Source of the DNA: UBA1672 sp964587815
Lineage (GTDB): Bacteria > Pseudomonadota > Alphaproteobacteria > Micavibrionales > Micavibrionaceae
Assembly (NCBI GenBank): GCA_964587815.1
Contig: CAZPMH010000003.1
Location: 70,569-134,568 of the forward strand
DNA length: 64,000 nucleotides
Direction of reading: 5' to 3'
In this document: positions 44,204 to 53,381 of the stretch, piece by piece
Position numbering within the stretch: the stretch's first letter is position 1
Layout: each line of letters opens with the position of its first letter
Notes under the pieces: model-generated
What the model was told of the DNA's origin: nothing
What the model saw: only the letters and a program-made list of their open reading frames with translations
Databases searched by the model: none
Translations under genes and position numbers: made by a program

Positions 44204-44838
44204 AATACATCCTCACATTTATTTCAGCCATAACGTTGCTGTCAGGCATGGCATACGCACAAAATGCAGGCCCGCTCTTCCCCGCCCAGCCTGAGCCGCA
44301 GCCGAAAAAGTTCGATACACGCACATACGCGCCCGATTATTGCGATTTCAGCGCGACCTTCCCTGAAGAGCCATACATCATTAATCAGTGCGAAGACCCG
44401 AACAATAAAGACACATGCTATAACTTGATCTCCTACACAAAAGTCTTTGGCCTCTCATCAACTGTGCGCGCAGAAATAATCTGTAACCCGGGCAGCCCCG
44501 AGCTCTTCGAAAAATTCTCAACAGGCGTGATGGAAGCAACAGTCCACGAAATGACCAAAGACACAGTCAGCCAAACCTTCGAAGTAAAATCGAGAGAAGA
44601 AGAAGAATATCGCCACACATCCCTTTTCGGCAAAGGACGCAAAGGCTTACAAGACACGATCTATATCGCGCAACTCTGGGCCTCAAAAAATTCAATTATG
44701 TCGGTCGAAGCCGAAATGATCGGCGAACAAAGCGATGAAGCAGATGCACTTTTTGCCAATATTCTTGGCAATATCGGCCATACCGAAACTCTTAACCAAC
44801 CTCCAAAAGAAGCAGAAGGCACGCCAAAGGAGGAATAA
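44200..44838 (+). CDS. secreted hypothetical protein downstream of hisS
   Basis: A 212-aa protein with a clear signal peptide (MKYILTFISAITLLSGMAYA, cleavage after AYA). The mature form has cysteines in DYCDF, NQCEDPNNKDTCYNL and EIICNPG that could form disulfides in the periplasm. The body KFSTGVMEATVHEMTKDTVS and HTSLFGKGRKGLQDTIYIAQ belongs to no family I recognise. It is translationally coupled to hisS through ATGA and its stop lies three bases from the convergent sufE stop. Confidence 0.75.
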   Translation: MKYILTFISAITLLSGMAYAQNAGPLFPAQPEPQPKKFDTRTYAPDYCDFSATFPEEPYIINQCEDPNNKDTCYNLISYTKVFGLSSTVRAEIICNPGSPELFEKFSTGVMEATVHEMTKDTVSQTFEVKSREEEEYRHTSLFGKGRKGLQDTIYIAQLWASKNSIMSVEAEMIGEQSDEADALFANILGNIGHTETLNQPPKEAEGTPKEE

Positions 44839-44841
44839 AGT

Positions 44842-45255
44842 TTAAGCGTCTGCTGATAACGCCTTAATTTTGTTCACCATCGCAAAGAAACCACTGCGAC
44901 GATTGGCGCTAAGGTGCTGATCAAGGCCAATATCGGCAAAGATTTTTTCAATCTCTACGCCACGAATCTCATCGGCGCGTTTTCCATTATATGCCGCAAG
45001 CAATAACGCAACCAGCCCCCGCACAATATGTGCATCGCTGTCCGCCTGAAAATGAAAGCGCGCATCATCATCCAATTCTGAAATCATCCAAACCTGAGAC
45101 GTACAACCACGCACAATATTTTCATCAGATCGTAAAGATTCGTCCATATGCGGCAGCGACCGCCCGACATCAATCAAATACCGATACCGCTCCTCCCAAT
45201 CATCAAAAAGGGAGAAATTCTCTGCCAACTCTTCTATGCTTGTCTGTTCATTCAT
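44842..45255 (-). CDS. sufE: SufE-family sulfur acceptor
   Basis: A 137-aa SufE. It accepts sulfur from the cysteine desulfurase SufS for Fe-S cluster assembly. The active Cys51 lies in ENIVRGCTSQVWMISE. FSLFDDWEERYRYLIDVGRS and the end LSANRRSGFFAMVNKIKALS are typical. No other suf genes are in the window. Confidence 0.94.
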   Translation of the reverse strand: MNEQTSIEELAENFSLFDDWEERYRYLIDVGRSLPHMDESLRSDENIVRGCTSQVWMISELDDDARFHFQADSDAHIVRGLVALLLAAYNGKRADEIRGVEIEKIFADIGLDQHLSANRRSGFFAMVNKIKALSADA

Positions 45256-45424
45256 GCCTGAGTTATCACCGAATGAGATAAAAAGTTCAAGACCTTATTT
45301 CATGCTGCACAAAAGCCACACTGGGAATAAAATGAGGTTTTGCGAATTAGGGGGTTGCTTATGATTTCACCAATTGGCACATTGAAAACATAAGATTCAT
45401 AAAAGGGATAGAAAGCCTGACACC

Positions 45425-46768
45425 ATGAGTAATTCATCATCCGGATCATCAGATTCAAAAAACACTCTTTACTGTTCGTTCTGCGGCAAAAGCCAGCACG
45501 AGGTGCGCAAGCTGATCGCAGGCCCGAACGTCTTTATTTGTAATGAGTGTGTCGAACTCTGCATGGACATCATCCGAGAGGAAGATAAAACGCAAATGGT
45601 CCGCTCAGGTGACGGTGTCCCTGCCCCTAGCGAAATCAAACAGGTTCTGGATGATTATGTTATCGGCCAGGAGTCCGCAAAACGCGTTCTTTCCGTTGCC
45701 GTTCATAATCACTATAAACGCCTGGAACACGGCGAAGAAAACGCCTCCGAAGTTGAGCTATCAAAGTCGAACATCCTGCTTGTCGGGCCAACCGGTTGTG
45801 GTAAAACACTGCTCGCACAAACACTCGCGCGCATTCTGGATGTGCCTTTTACAATGGCCGACGCGACAACATTAACCGAAGCAGGTTACGTTGGTGAAGA
45901 CGTCGAAAACATCGTGCTCAAACTACTACAAGCGTCTGACTATAATGTTGAACGTGCACAAAAAGGGATTGTCTATATTGATGAGATCGACAAAATCTCA
46001 CGCAAATCCGATAACCCGTCCATAACACGTGACGTTTCAGGCGAAGGTGTGCAGCAAGCCCTCCTCAAATTGATGGAAGGAACGGTTGCATCTGTTCCAC
46101 CACAAGGCGGACGCAAGCACCCGCAACAAGAGTTCCTACAAGTCGATACAGCCAACATCCTGTTCATCTGCGGTGGTGCGTTTGCTGGCTTAGAAAAAGT
46201 AATCGCCGAACGCGGTAAAGGCACAACAATTGGCTTTGGCTCAGAAGTGAAAGATGCTGAAGACAAATCAGTCGGTGAATTCTTGAAAGACCTTCAACCT
46301 GAAGATTTACACAGATACGGCCTTATTCCCGAATTCATCGGACGCCTGCCGGTAATCGCAACGCTTGAAAATCTTGATGAAGACGCACTGATCACCATTT
46401 TGACAGAGCCAAAGAACGCGCTGATCAAGCAGTATCAGAAACTTTTTGATATGGAAGACACAGAACTGACATTCACCGATGACGCTCTATCCGCGATTGC
46501 GCAAAAAGCGGTCGAAAGAAAAACAGGCGCACGCGGTCTAAGATCCATCATTGAAAATCTGCTTCTGGATGCCATGTTCGAAGTCCCTGACATGGACGAT
46601 GTAACTGAGGTCATCGTTGAAGCTGAAACGGTCAACGATAATCAGAAGCCGAAATATAAAAAGTCTAAAACGAAAAAGACAAAGTCTAAATCGAGCGTTC
46701 CTTCTGTAAAAGAAGCGCCCGAGCCTGAAAAGGACGAAAAAGACAAGCCGGAAAAAGAAGCAAGCTAA
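45425..46768 (+). CDS. clpX: ATP-dependent Clp protease ATP-binding subunit ClpX
   Basis: A 447-aa AAA+ unfoldase. The N-terminal zinc-binding domain has CSFCGK and CNECVELC. Walker A is LLVGPTGCGKTLLAQTLA, Walker B GIVYIDEIDKISRKSDN, and GYVGEDVENIVLKLLQ and IPEFIGRLPVIATL follow. RKTGARGLRSIIENLLLDAM is sensor 2. The last 40 residues are a Lys/Glu/Pro-rich tail beyond the usual end. ClpX normally follows clpP, but the 169 bases upstream hold no clpP, and lon does not follow. Confidence 0.96.
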   Translation: MSNSSSGSSDSKNTLYCSFCGKSQHEVRKLIAGPNVFICNECVELCMDIIREEDKTQMVRSGDGVPAPSEIKQVLDDYVIGQESAKRVLSVAVHNHYKRLEHGEENASEVELSKSNILLVGPTGCGKTLLAQTLARILDVPFTMADATTLTEAGYVGEDVENIVLKLLQASDYNVERAQKGIVYIDEIDKISRKSDNPSITRDVSGEGVQQALLKLMEGTVASVPPQGGRKHPQQEFLQVDTANILFICGGAFAGLEKVIAERGKGTTIGFGSEVKDAEDKSVGEFLKDLQPEDLHRYGLIPEFIGRLPVIATLENLDEDALITILTEPKNALIKQYQKLFDMEDTELTFTDDALSAIAQKAVERKTGARGLRSIIENLLLDAMFEVPDMDDVTEVIVEAETVNDNQKPKYKKSKTKKTKSKSSVPSVKEAPEPEKDEKDKPEKEAS

Positions 46769-46854
46769 GGCTTGGCCATGCATGCGATAAAAACAATCAC
46801 ATGTAGGTATATCTTTGCGCTCGTTTCGTTAAACAAAACAAAAACGGAACGGGC

Positions 46855-48435
46855 ATGACGCAAAAAATAATTTCAAACATCGTTTTTTGTACTGCCTTGG
46901 TTTTGTGCGCTCTACTATGGTACAGCACACAAGCGCAATTCATGAGCAACGGAAACATCGCGTGGCTAACCATGGGGGCAGAACGTCTTTTAGACGGACA
47001 ATCGCTGAGCGATCACATATACGAAACAAACCCGCCCTTAAGCATTCTTATTTATATTCCCGCTGTGCTCATCGGCAAACTATTTGCCATCCCTGCAGTC
47101 GTAGCCAATACCTATCTAACCTTTTTTCTCTGCTGTTTATCCGTTTTCGCTGTTCATTGCCTCCTGAAAAAATTCAACTTCTTAAGTGACAACAATAGGA
47201 AATCCGTCCTTATCGGCTATTTCGTAGGGATAACAACCTACGCCGCACTGTTCTTCGGCGATCGTGAACATCTCATGATACTGGCTCTAGTTCCTTTTGT
47301 GCTCTGCCAAATATGTTTAATCCAAAAAACAACCGTACAAAAATCATTGCTACTCCCTTGCATGATCGCAGGCGCAACATTGGTTTTGGTAAAGCCGCAT
47401 TATGGCATCATCCCTGTCGCCATCATGCTCGAACGTGTGATAAGAGAAAGAAAAATAGCCTCATTCTTCCGTGCTGACTTTTGGGCACTCTCCATCTCAA
47501 CACTTCTTTATGCGGCAATTTTACTCATATTTTTCAATGATTATCTGATAATCATTTTTCCTGACGTCTTTAATTTATACGTCGCATCATATGATACGCG
47601 TGCATTGCTCGCGCTTTTACAGACGTCCGCCGTTCTATTCTTTGCATTCATCCTGATTGAAATATTTGATAACGATCTGGAAAAAGAAAAGAAAACCTTC
47701 CTTTTGCGGCTATATCTTTGCGCAGCCCTATGCTTGATACCGTTCATTGTGCAATTTAAGGGCTTCTACAACCATATCATTCCCGCTTACGTCTTCTTCA
47801 TAACAGCAATGCCCCTAACGGTAAGCTTCCGAATGGACAGCTTCAAAGGGCATTTTCAAATTCTGTCATTAGCTGTGCCAATTGTTGCCGTTGCCATGTT
47901 AACAAATGCAATCAATCCCCCTATTCTTAACTTTGCAAAAAGATCCGATTTGCCCTCTCTGCCTGTTTCAGAGTTTTTGGACAAAAACTGCGAGAATCCC
48001 TGCACGTTCTTCGCCTTTCACGGCGACATAGAGATTTTCAACCCCACAGCAGCACATCACGGTTACACGCACGGAACGCGTTTTCCCGCACATTGGTTCA
48101 TCCCGGGCGTCCTGCACAAAATACATAACGGCGATGCACAAGAACAAGAAAAAGGCCGCAAACTACTCGTCAAATACGCACAAATGGTTTTAGAGGATTT
48201 AAAATTCTACCGACCCGATATTATCTTCCTGCAAAACAACCTGAACGAAGACCAAGGCGCCATTGTCGACTTCATAGAAACCTACAAAGTTGAGCCTGAA
48301 ATTATTCGCATTTTAGAAAATGATTACGAACAAAAAGAATTCTTCTCCTTTGATCGCGCACAATATTTTAAGGGCACTAAATTAGAGGAGGAAAAAATTT
48401 TAAGATATGACGTCTATAAGAAGAAAAGTAACTAA
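46855..48435 (+). CDS. GT-C-type membrane glycosyltransferase-like protein (paralogue 2)
   Basis: A 526-aa polytopic protein homologous to the one at 36437-38002. Shared blocks include NPPLSILIYIPAVLIGKL, LVKPHYGIIPVAIMLERVI and FKGFYNHIIPAYVFF, and the soluble C-terminal part is also similar. At the first-loop position where the other copy reads SGDSSFL, this one reads NGNIAWL, so an acidic residue often important in GT-C enzymes is Asn here. It neighbours gtrA and a GtrB-like gene, which suggests it is the acceptor-specific transferase of a Gtr-type glycan modification module. Its stop overlaps the convergent gtrA stop by four bases. Confidence 0.78.
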   Translation: MTQKIISNIVFCTALVLCALLWYSTQAQFMSNGNIAWLTMGAERLLDGQSLSDHIYETNPPLSILIYIPAVLIGKLFAIPAVVANTYLTFFLCCLSVFAVHCLLKKFNFLSDNNRKSVLIGYFVGITTYAALFFGDREHLMILALVPFVLCQICLIQKTTVQKSLLLPCMIAGATLVLVKPHYGIIPVAIMLERVIRERKIASFFRADFWALSISTLLYAAILLIFFNDYLIIIFPDVFNLYVASYDTRALLALLQTSAVLFFAFILIEIFDNDLEKEKKTFLLRLYLCAALCLIPFIVQFKGFYNHIIPAYVFFITAMPLTVSFRMDSFKGHFQILSLAVPIVAVAMLTNAINPPILNFAKRSDLPSLPVSEFLDKNCENPCTFFAFHGDIEIFNPTAAHHGYTHGTRFPAHWFIPGVLHKIHNGDAQEQEKGRKLLVKYAQMVLEDLKFYRPDIIFLQNNLNEDQGAIVDFIETYKVEPEIIRILENDYEQKEFFSFDRAQYFKGTKLEEEKILRYDVYKKKSN

Positions 48436-48830
48436 TCATCTTTCTTAAAAACAATCAAAGCTGACCCCAAATAATTCACCACAAGCGATGCCCCAATCGC
48501 TATAATCTTCGCCGGATATGTCGTCACGTAAGGCGCGAGCAAAGCCAAAGTCGCCGTACTGACAACCAACCCCAAAACGCCGATAATCACAAACGTCGAA
48601 ACCTGCCGTATCAATTGATTACGTTTCAAATTCTTAAACGTCCACAATGCATTCATAATGAAGCTGTTTGACAGCGCCACACAAAACGCCAGAATATGCG
48701 ACAAAACCCCACCAAAACCGAGCAACGTAAACAGCACAAAAAACACCGCGAAGTCCAGCGCGGTATTCAATAAACCGACAACAGAAAATTTGCTGATATA
48801 TTTGTAATGTGAGGCGATGAAATCTTTCAT
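48432..48830 (-). CDS. GtrA-family membrane protein
   Basis: About 132 aa with four helices. KYISKFSVVGLLNTALDFAV at the N-terminus, ALSNSFIMNALWTFKN in the centre and VVNYLGSALIVFKK at the end are the GtrA signature. GtrA proteins are proposed to flip undecaprenyl-phosphate-linked sugars across the inner membrane. A TTG at 48869 would add 13 residues. It is divergent from the GT2 gene, its likely partner. Confidence 0.9.
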   Translation of the reverse strand: MKDFIASHYKYISKFSVVGLLNTALDFAVFFVLFTLLGFGGVLSHILAFCVALSNSFIMNALWTFKNLKRNQLIRQVSTFVIIGVLGLVVSTATLALLAPYVTTYPAKIIAIGASLVVNYLGSALIVFKKDD

Positions 48831-48936
48831 ACCTATATTTACGATATTTTTAGAAAAACTAGAAGACAATCAATGGCGGATAAGGGTATTTTTAAAGAAG
48901 AGAAGACTGTAAAGCGCAAACATATCAAGAAATGAC

Positions 48937-49923
48937 ATGACCGAAAAAACGACAACAAAAAAAACAAAGCAAAAGAAAGAACCCAAGCGCGAAAAAATCT
49001 CGGTTGTCATTCCCTGCTACAACGAAGAAGAAGTGGTAGAGCTTTGCCACGAAGAATTAACCAAAACCATCGATAAAATGGATTTCGATTTTGAAGTCAT
49101 CTACATCAATGACGGCAGCACGGATAAGACCCTCGAAAAACTCGAAGCCATTCATGAAAAAGATGACCGCGTGACCGTCATCAACTTATCACGAAACTTC
49201 GGTAAAGAGGCCGCAATGACGGCAGGGATCGACAACGTAACAGGCGATGCCATGGTTATTCTGGATGCTGATTTACAAGACCCCCCTGCCCTTATACCCG
49301 ACATGGTTAAAATGTGGAAAGAAACGGGCGCCGATGTCGTCTACGGCCAGCGGATGATGAGAGAGGGTGAAACATGGTTCAAACGCTTCACCGCAAAAGG
49401 CTTTTACGCCGTCATCAATTTCATCGCCAGCAATGTTGAAATCCCAAGAAACACAGGCGATTTCAGATTAATGAACAGGCGCTCAATCAACGCACTCTGC
49501 CAATTACGCGAAAAACACCGCTTTATGAAGGGGCTGTTCGCATGGATCGGTTATAAGCAAGTCGCATTCAAGTACAACCGCGCGCCCAGAGCCGCAGGTG
49601 AAACCAAATGGAATTACATCGGCTTGTGGAACCTCGCCCTCGAAGGAATCGCTGGCTTCAGCACAACCCCACTACGCGTAGCGAGTTTCATCGGTTTGCT
49701 AATATCAATATTTTCCTTCACTTTGGGCGCATACATACTTCTACGCACAATTTTCCTCGGTGCAGACATACCCGGTTATGCATCACTGGCTGTCATGATT
49801 TCCTTCTTCAGCGGCGTACAATTGCTTAGCATTGGCGTTCTGGGCGAATATGTCGGTCGCATTTTCGGAGAAGCAAAACACAGGCCGCTATATTTTATCG
49901 AAAAAATTTACGATAAAAACTAA
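48937..49923 (+). CDS. GtrB/DPM1-like family 2 glycosyltransferase
   Basis: A 328-aa GT2 enzyme. A Lys-rich leader of 20 residues precedes VVIPCYNEEEVVELCHEELT, YINDGSTDKTLEKL, ILDADLQDPPALIPDMV (DXD-type region) and RNTGDFRLMNRRSI. Two C-terminal helices (about residues 248-272 and 283-305) match the GtrB/ArnC layout. It would load a sugar from a nucleotide donor onto undecaprenyl phosphate on the cytoplasmic side. With GtrA and the GT-C protein next door it completes a Gtr-type set. Confidence 0.92.
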   Translation: MTEKTTTKKTKQKKEPKREKISVVIPCYNEEEVVELCHEELTKTIDKMDFDFEVIYINDGSTDKTLEKLEAIHEKDDRVTVINLSRNFGKEAAMTAGIDNVTGDAMVILDADLQDPPALIPDMVKMWKETGADVVYGQRMMREGETWFKRFTAKGFYAVINFIASNVEIPRNTGDFRLMNRRSINALCQLREKHRFMKGLFAWIGYKQVAFKYNRAPRAAGETKWNYIGLWNLALEGIAGFSTTPLRVASFIGLLISIFSFTLGAYILLRTIFLGADIPGYASLAVMISFFSGVQLLSIGVLGEYVGRIFGEAKHRPLYFIEKIYDKN

Positions 49924-50022
49924 GGCTGATACAAACCGTCCCTTTCTTTGAATCAAAATTATCGGTATGCTTTTAAAAGTGGAAATCAAAATACATTTAT
50001 TCATAAAACAAGCGAACAGATC

Positions 50023-50988
50023 ATGAGCCAAGCACAGCAAAAAATCGTACCAAAACCCGGCAAAAAATATCGTTTGATTACGCGAAGCGACATGGATGGC
50101 CTCGTCTGTGGCATACTGTTAAAAGAATTGGATATTATTGATGATATAATGTTCGCGCACCCAAAAGACATGCAGGACGGCCTGATTGATGTCGACGAAA
50201 ATGACATCACAACAAACCTGCCCTATAACGAGGGCGCATATCTCGCATTTGATCACCACGCGAGTGAAGCATCGCGCGTTGGTGGACATAAGGATAATCA
50301 CATTATTGATACAGCTGCCCCGTCAGCAGCACGTGTGGTCTACGATTATTTCGGCGGCTCATCTGCATTCCCGCAAGTCTCATCGGAAATTATGACGGCT
50401 GTTGATAAGGCCGACTCTGCTGATTTTTCACGAGAAGAAATTCTTTCACCTGATGGCTGGATATTGCTGAGCTTCCTCATGGATGCCCGCACAGGCTTAG
50501 GGCGTTTTCGCGACTTCAACATCTCCAATTATCAACTCATGATGAAGCTGATTGATTTTTGTCGTCAAACCAAAGAAATAGAAAAAATTCTGGACTTGCC
50601 CGATGTAAAAGAACGTGTCGACCTTTATTACGATCATCAGGTCAAATGCCGCGAACAAATAGAGCGTTGCTCAAAAGTTTATGACAACCTGGTGGTGCTT
50701 GACCTAAGGCAGGAAGAAACAATTTGGGCAGGTAACCGCTTTGTCATCTACGCGTTATTCCCACAGTGCAACATATCAATCCATATCTTGTGGGGTAAAA
50801 ACAAACAAAATACCGTGTTCGCAACCGGGAAATCTATTCTGGATCGATCAAGCAAAACCAACGTCGGTGAGCTCATGTTAAAATATGGTGGTGGTGGCCA
50901 CAATGCTGCAGGAACATGCCAAATACCTAACCTTAAGGCCGAAGATGTCCTGCAGGAGATTATTACGAAAATAAACAAGGACGGCTAA
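50023..50988 (+). CDS. DHH-family phosphoesterase
   Basis: A 321-aa protein of the DHH/DHHA1 superfamily. The metal-binding motifs are LITRSDMDGLVCGILLKEL, LAFDHHASEASRV and NHIIDTAAPSAARVVYDYFG. The DHHA1 domain ends with GGGGHNAAGTCQIPN. Relatives hydrolyse nanoRNA, cyclic dinucleotides or polyphosphate; the exact substrate is not clear. A TTG 25 codons upstream is unlikely. It follows the GT2 gene by 99 bases. Confidence 0.85.
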   Translation: MSQAQQKIVPKPGKKYRLITRSDMDGLVCGILLKELDIIDDIMFAHPKDMQDGLIDVDENDITTNLPYNEGAYLAFDHHASEASRVGGHKDNHIIDTAAPSAARVVYDYFGGSSAFPQVSSEIMTAVDKADSADFSREEILSPDGWILLSFLMDARTGLGRFRDFNISNYQLMMKLIDFCRQTKEIEKILDLPDVKERVDLYYDHQVKCREQIERCSKVYDNLVVLDLRQEETIWAGNRFVIYALFPQCNISIHILWGKNKQNTVFATGKSILDRSSKTNVGELMLKYGGGGHNAAGTCQIPNLKAEDVLQEIITKINKDG

Positions 50989-51041
50989 AGCGCAAGACAG
51001 ATAAAAGGCGAACATATCCCTCAAGATATTTTGAACAAAAT

Positions 51042-52451
51042 ATGAAACTATTGCGTAAACTTACGGGCTTTCGCTTGGCATTGCGCCCAATCACGAAAAG
51101 CAACAAATCACGGCGACAGCGCTTAACAGAAATCATAGAGCACGCGAATAAATCAACGCCTTTCTATCAAGGCCGCTACGATTCATTTCTGGGTGCAGCG
51201 CCTGAAATGTCTGATGAAGAATTTTTCTACGGCTTCAGCCATCTTCCCGTTGTTGAAAAAAACCATCTGCGCAATGAAAATGAAGCATTCAAATCAAAGA
51301 CTTTGAAAAATAAAGTCGAACTGATCGAAAATGGCAAAACCCCAAGTGCCAAAAAATTCATAAAACACGCACTGATCAATAAAGACTTCTACACCGCCCT
51401 CTCAACCGGCGGGACTTCAGGAAAACCAACCTTCCGTTATACTGACTATGAAGATTGCAACGTCTTCGCTCAAAGTTTTCTGGAATCGTTCAAACTCAAT
51501 GGCTGGAAAACAGGGGAATCATTTGTTGTTTACTATCCGCTAAAATCCTACTTCACCAAAACATACGCAGAACAACAAAAAAACCTCAGCCGTTTTTTCG
51601 GCTTCACAATGGTTCCATTCGAGAACGTAACAAAAGAAAGTGTCGAAGAACTCCTCCAAACACTCAGATCATCAAAGGCAACGTTATTGGTTATTTTTCC
51701 ATGCGTGCTGCAGCGCGTTGCTGAAATCATGAAGCAGGAGAGTATACCGCCGTTCGAAAAACTGCCCTACATTAATGTGAGCGGTGAGTTCTTTTTAGAT
51801 TGCAGCAAAAATTTTATCCAAACCATGTTCCCGGACAGTGACATCCAATCAACCTACGGGGCGGTTGAATTCGGGGAAATTGCGCACCAAAAAGGGATGA
51901 GCAGCTTTGATTACGATGTCTTTGATGATTATGTATATCTAGAACAAGGGCCAAACAACTCCATGCTCGTAACATGCTACCGCCAGAAGGCCTTCCCCCT
52001 TATTCGATATAAAATCGAGGATATGGGCCGCGTCGAAAATCATGATGATGGGACACAATCCATCATAAATCTTGAAGGAAAAAATACAGACTACTTGGTC
52101 GGCGCAGACAACTACATCTACTTCGCATCCTTCTTTAATGATTTTGTGAACCGAGTAAACAAGGCCCTAAACACACCTATCATTCATTTCATGCTGCGTC
52201 ACGGAACGGCAGAAGACGGAAAGACATACATGATTTTCAATTATGTCACGCAGAAATCTGACAAGAATGAGAAAATCAAAACCGCCACCTTAGATACAAT
52301 GAAGACAATATTCTCCAACTACGATCATATCGGTGTCGAATTCCCCGATCATTTTGAGCATGACTACACACGCAAATTCAAAATTATCGGCGAGGGAGAT
52401 GGCCTGGCCGAAGTGGTAGGCGGATATCACCCCCACGTCAAAGCCGGATAA
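51042..52451 (+). CDS. CapK/LuxE-like adenylate-forming enzyme
   Basis: A 469-aa protein resembling phenylacetate-CoA ligase (PaaK), CapK and LuxE. The ATP motif is ALSTGGTSGKPTFRYTDYED, with STYGAVEFGEIAHQKG and YRQKAFPLIRYKIEDMGRV as the following motifs. EHANKSTPFYQGRYDSF at the N-terminus is typical of CapK-type proteins found in glycan and capsule loci. It would activate an acid as an acyl-adenylate. No acyl carrier protein or LuxC-type reductase gene is adjacent. Its place after glycan genes suggests modification of an envelope polymer. Confidence 0.82.
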   Translation: MKLLRKLTGFRLALRPITKSNKSRRQRLTEIIEHANKSTPFYQGRYDSFLGAAPEMSDEEFFYGFSHLPVVEKNHLRNENEAFKSKTLKNKVELIENGKTPSAKKFIKHALINKDFYTALSTGGTSGKPTFRYTDYEDCNVFAQSFLESFKLNGWKTGESFVVYYPLKSYFTKTYAEQQKNLSRFFGFTMVPFENVTKESVEELLQTLRSSKATLLVIFPCVLQRVAEIMKQESIPPFEKLPYINVSGEFFLDCSKNFIQTMFPDSDIQSTYGAVEFGEIAHQKGMSSFDYDVFDDYVYLEQGPNNSMLVTCYRQKAFPLIRYKIEDMGRVENHDDGTQSIINLEGKNTDYLVGADNYIYFASFFNDFVNRVNKALNTPIIHFMLRHGTAEDGKTYMIFNYVTQKSDKNEKIKTATLDTMKTIFSNYDHIGVEFPDHFEHDYTRKFKIIGEGDGLAEVVGGYHPHVKAG

Positions 52452-52460
52452 AACCATCAA

Positions 52461-53381
52461 ATGAAGACTATAAAACCATCCTCATTAAATAAAGGCGACA
52501 CAATCGGTGTTTTCGCACCGTCCAGCTGGGTTGAAAAAGCTGATATCGAACGCGGCGCAAAAATACTGGAAGACAAGGGCTTTAAAGTTTTCGTTCATCC
52601 GCAAACATATGAACGCGAACATCAATCAGCCGGCAACCACCTGCAAAAAACACTGGCATTCCAAGGGCTGTGGCAACGCAAAGATATTAAAGCCATTTGG
52701 GCCGCAGGTGGTGGCAACCGCGCAACACACCTAATCGACAGCATCAATTTCAAAAACCTTCAAAAAAATCCAAAACTACTCATCGGCTTTAGTGACGTAA
52801 CCGCCCTGCTTAACGCCGTAACAGCCAAAACAGGCATCGCCACTCTTCATGGCCCGGTTTTGAAAAACATTCATAAACACAAAGAGCTGGACTCCCTAAT
52901 AAAGCTCATAAGCGGCGATCTTATCGATTTGAAGTTTTCTGACGCTCAAATCATTAAGTCCGCAGAAGAAAAATCCGTATCAGGCAAACTGATCGGCGGA
53001 AATCTAAGCGTCTTCCAATACCTCCCTCAAGGCTTTGAAGATCAATACTGCGAAGGTTCTATTTTATTTTTAGAAGACTGCAACGAAGAATTAAGTCGCA
53101 TTGACCGTATGCTGCTTCACCTAAAACGCATCGGCGTCTTTAAAAAACTAAAAGCCGTCATGCTGGGTGAATTTGTCGATATTCCCGAAACAGGAAAACC
53201 GTTCGGCTACACACTGACAGACCTCATCAAAGAACATACGAGCGAGTATGACATAACTGTTCTTAAGGATTTACCCCTCGGTCATGGCAAAAACCTTATG
53301 CCCCTGCCTATTGGAACAAGTGCAACGATTGATACAAAACAAAAAGTTTTTAAGTTGGACGAGCCCTGCACAAACGCTTAA
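52461..53381 (+). CDS. LD-carboxypeptidase (peptidase S66)
   Basis: A 306-aa serine peptidase of family S66, which removes the terminal D-Ala from tetrapeptides in peptidoglycan recycling. The nucleophile Ser is in KLLIGFSDVTALLNAV. GGNLSVFQYL, LFLEDCNEELSRIDRMLLHL and LPLGHGKNLMPLPIGTSATI hold the Glu and His of the triad. It lies nine bases after the CapK-like gene. Its stop overlaps the convergent NTF2-like gene by four bases. Confidence 0.92.
   Translation: MKTIKPSSLNKGDTIGVFAPSSWVEKADIERGAKILEDKGFKVFVHPQTYEREHQSAGNHLQKTLAFQGLWQRKDIKAIWAAGGGNRATHLIDSINFKNLQKNPKLLIGFSDVTALLNAVTAKTGIATLHGPVLKNIHKHKELDSLIKLISGDLIDLKFSDAQIIKSAEEKSVSGKLIGGNLSVFQYLPQGFEDQYCEGSILFLEDCNEELSRIDRMLLHLKRIGVFKKLKAVMLGEFVDIPETGKPFGYTLTDLIKEHTSEYDITVLKDLPLGHGKNLMPLPIGTSATIDTKQKVFKLDEPCTNA

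Noticed and set aside
46769..46854. Terminator after clpX
   Set aside because: The GC-rich bases after the stop do not form a stable stem followed by a T-run.
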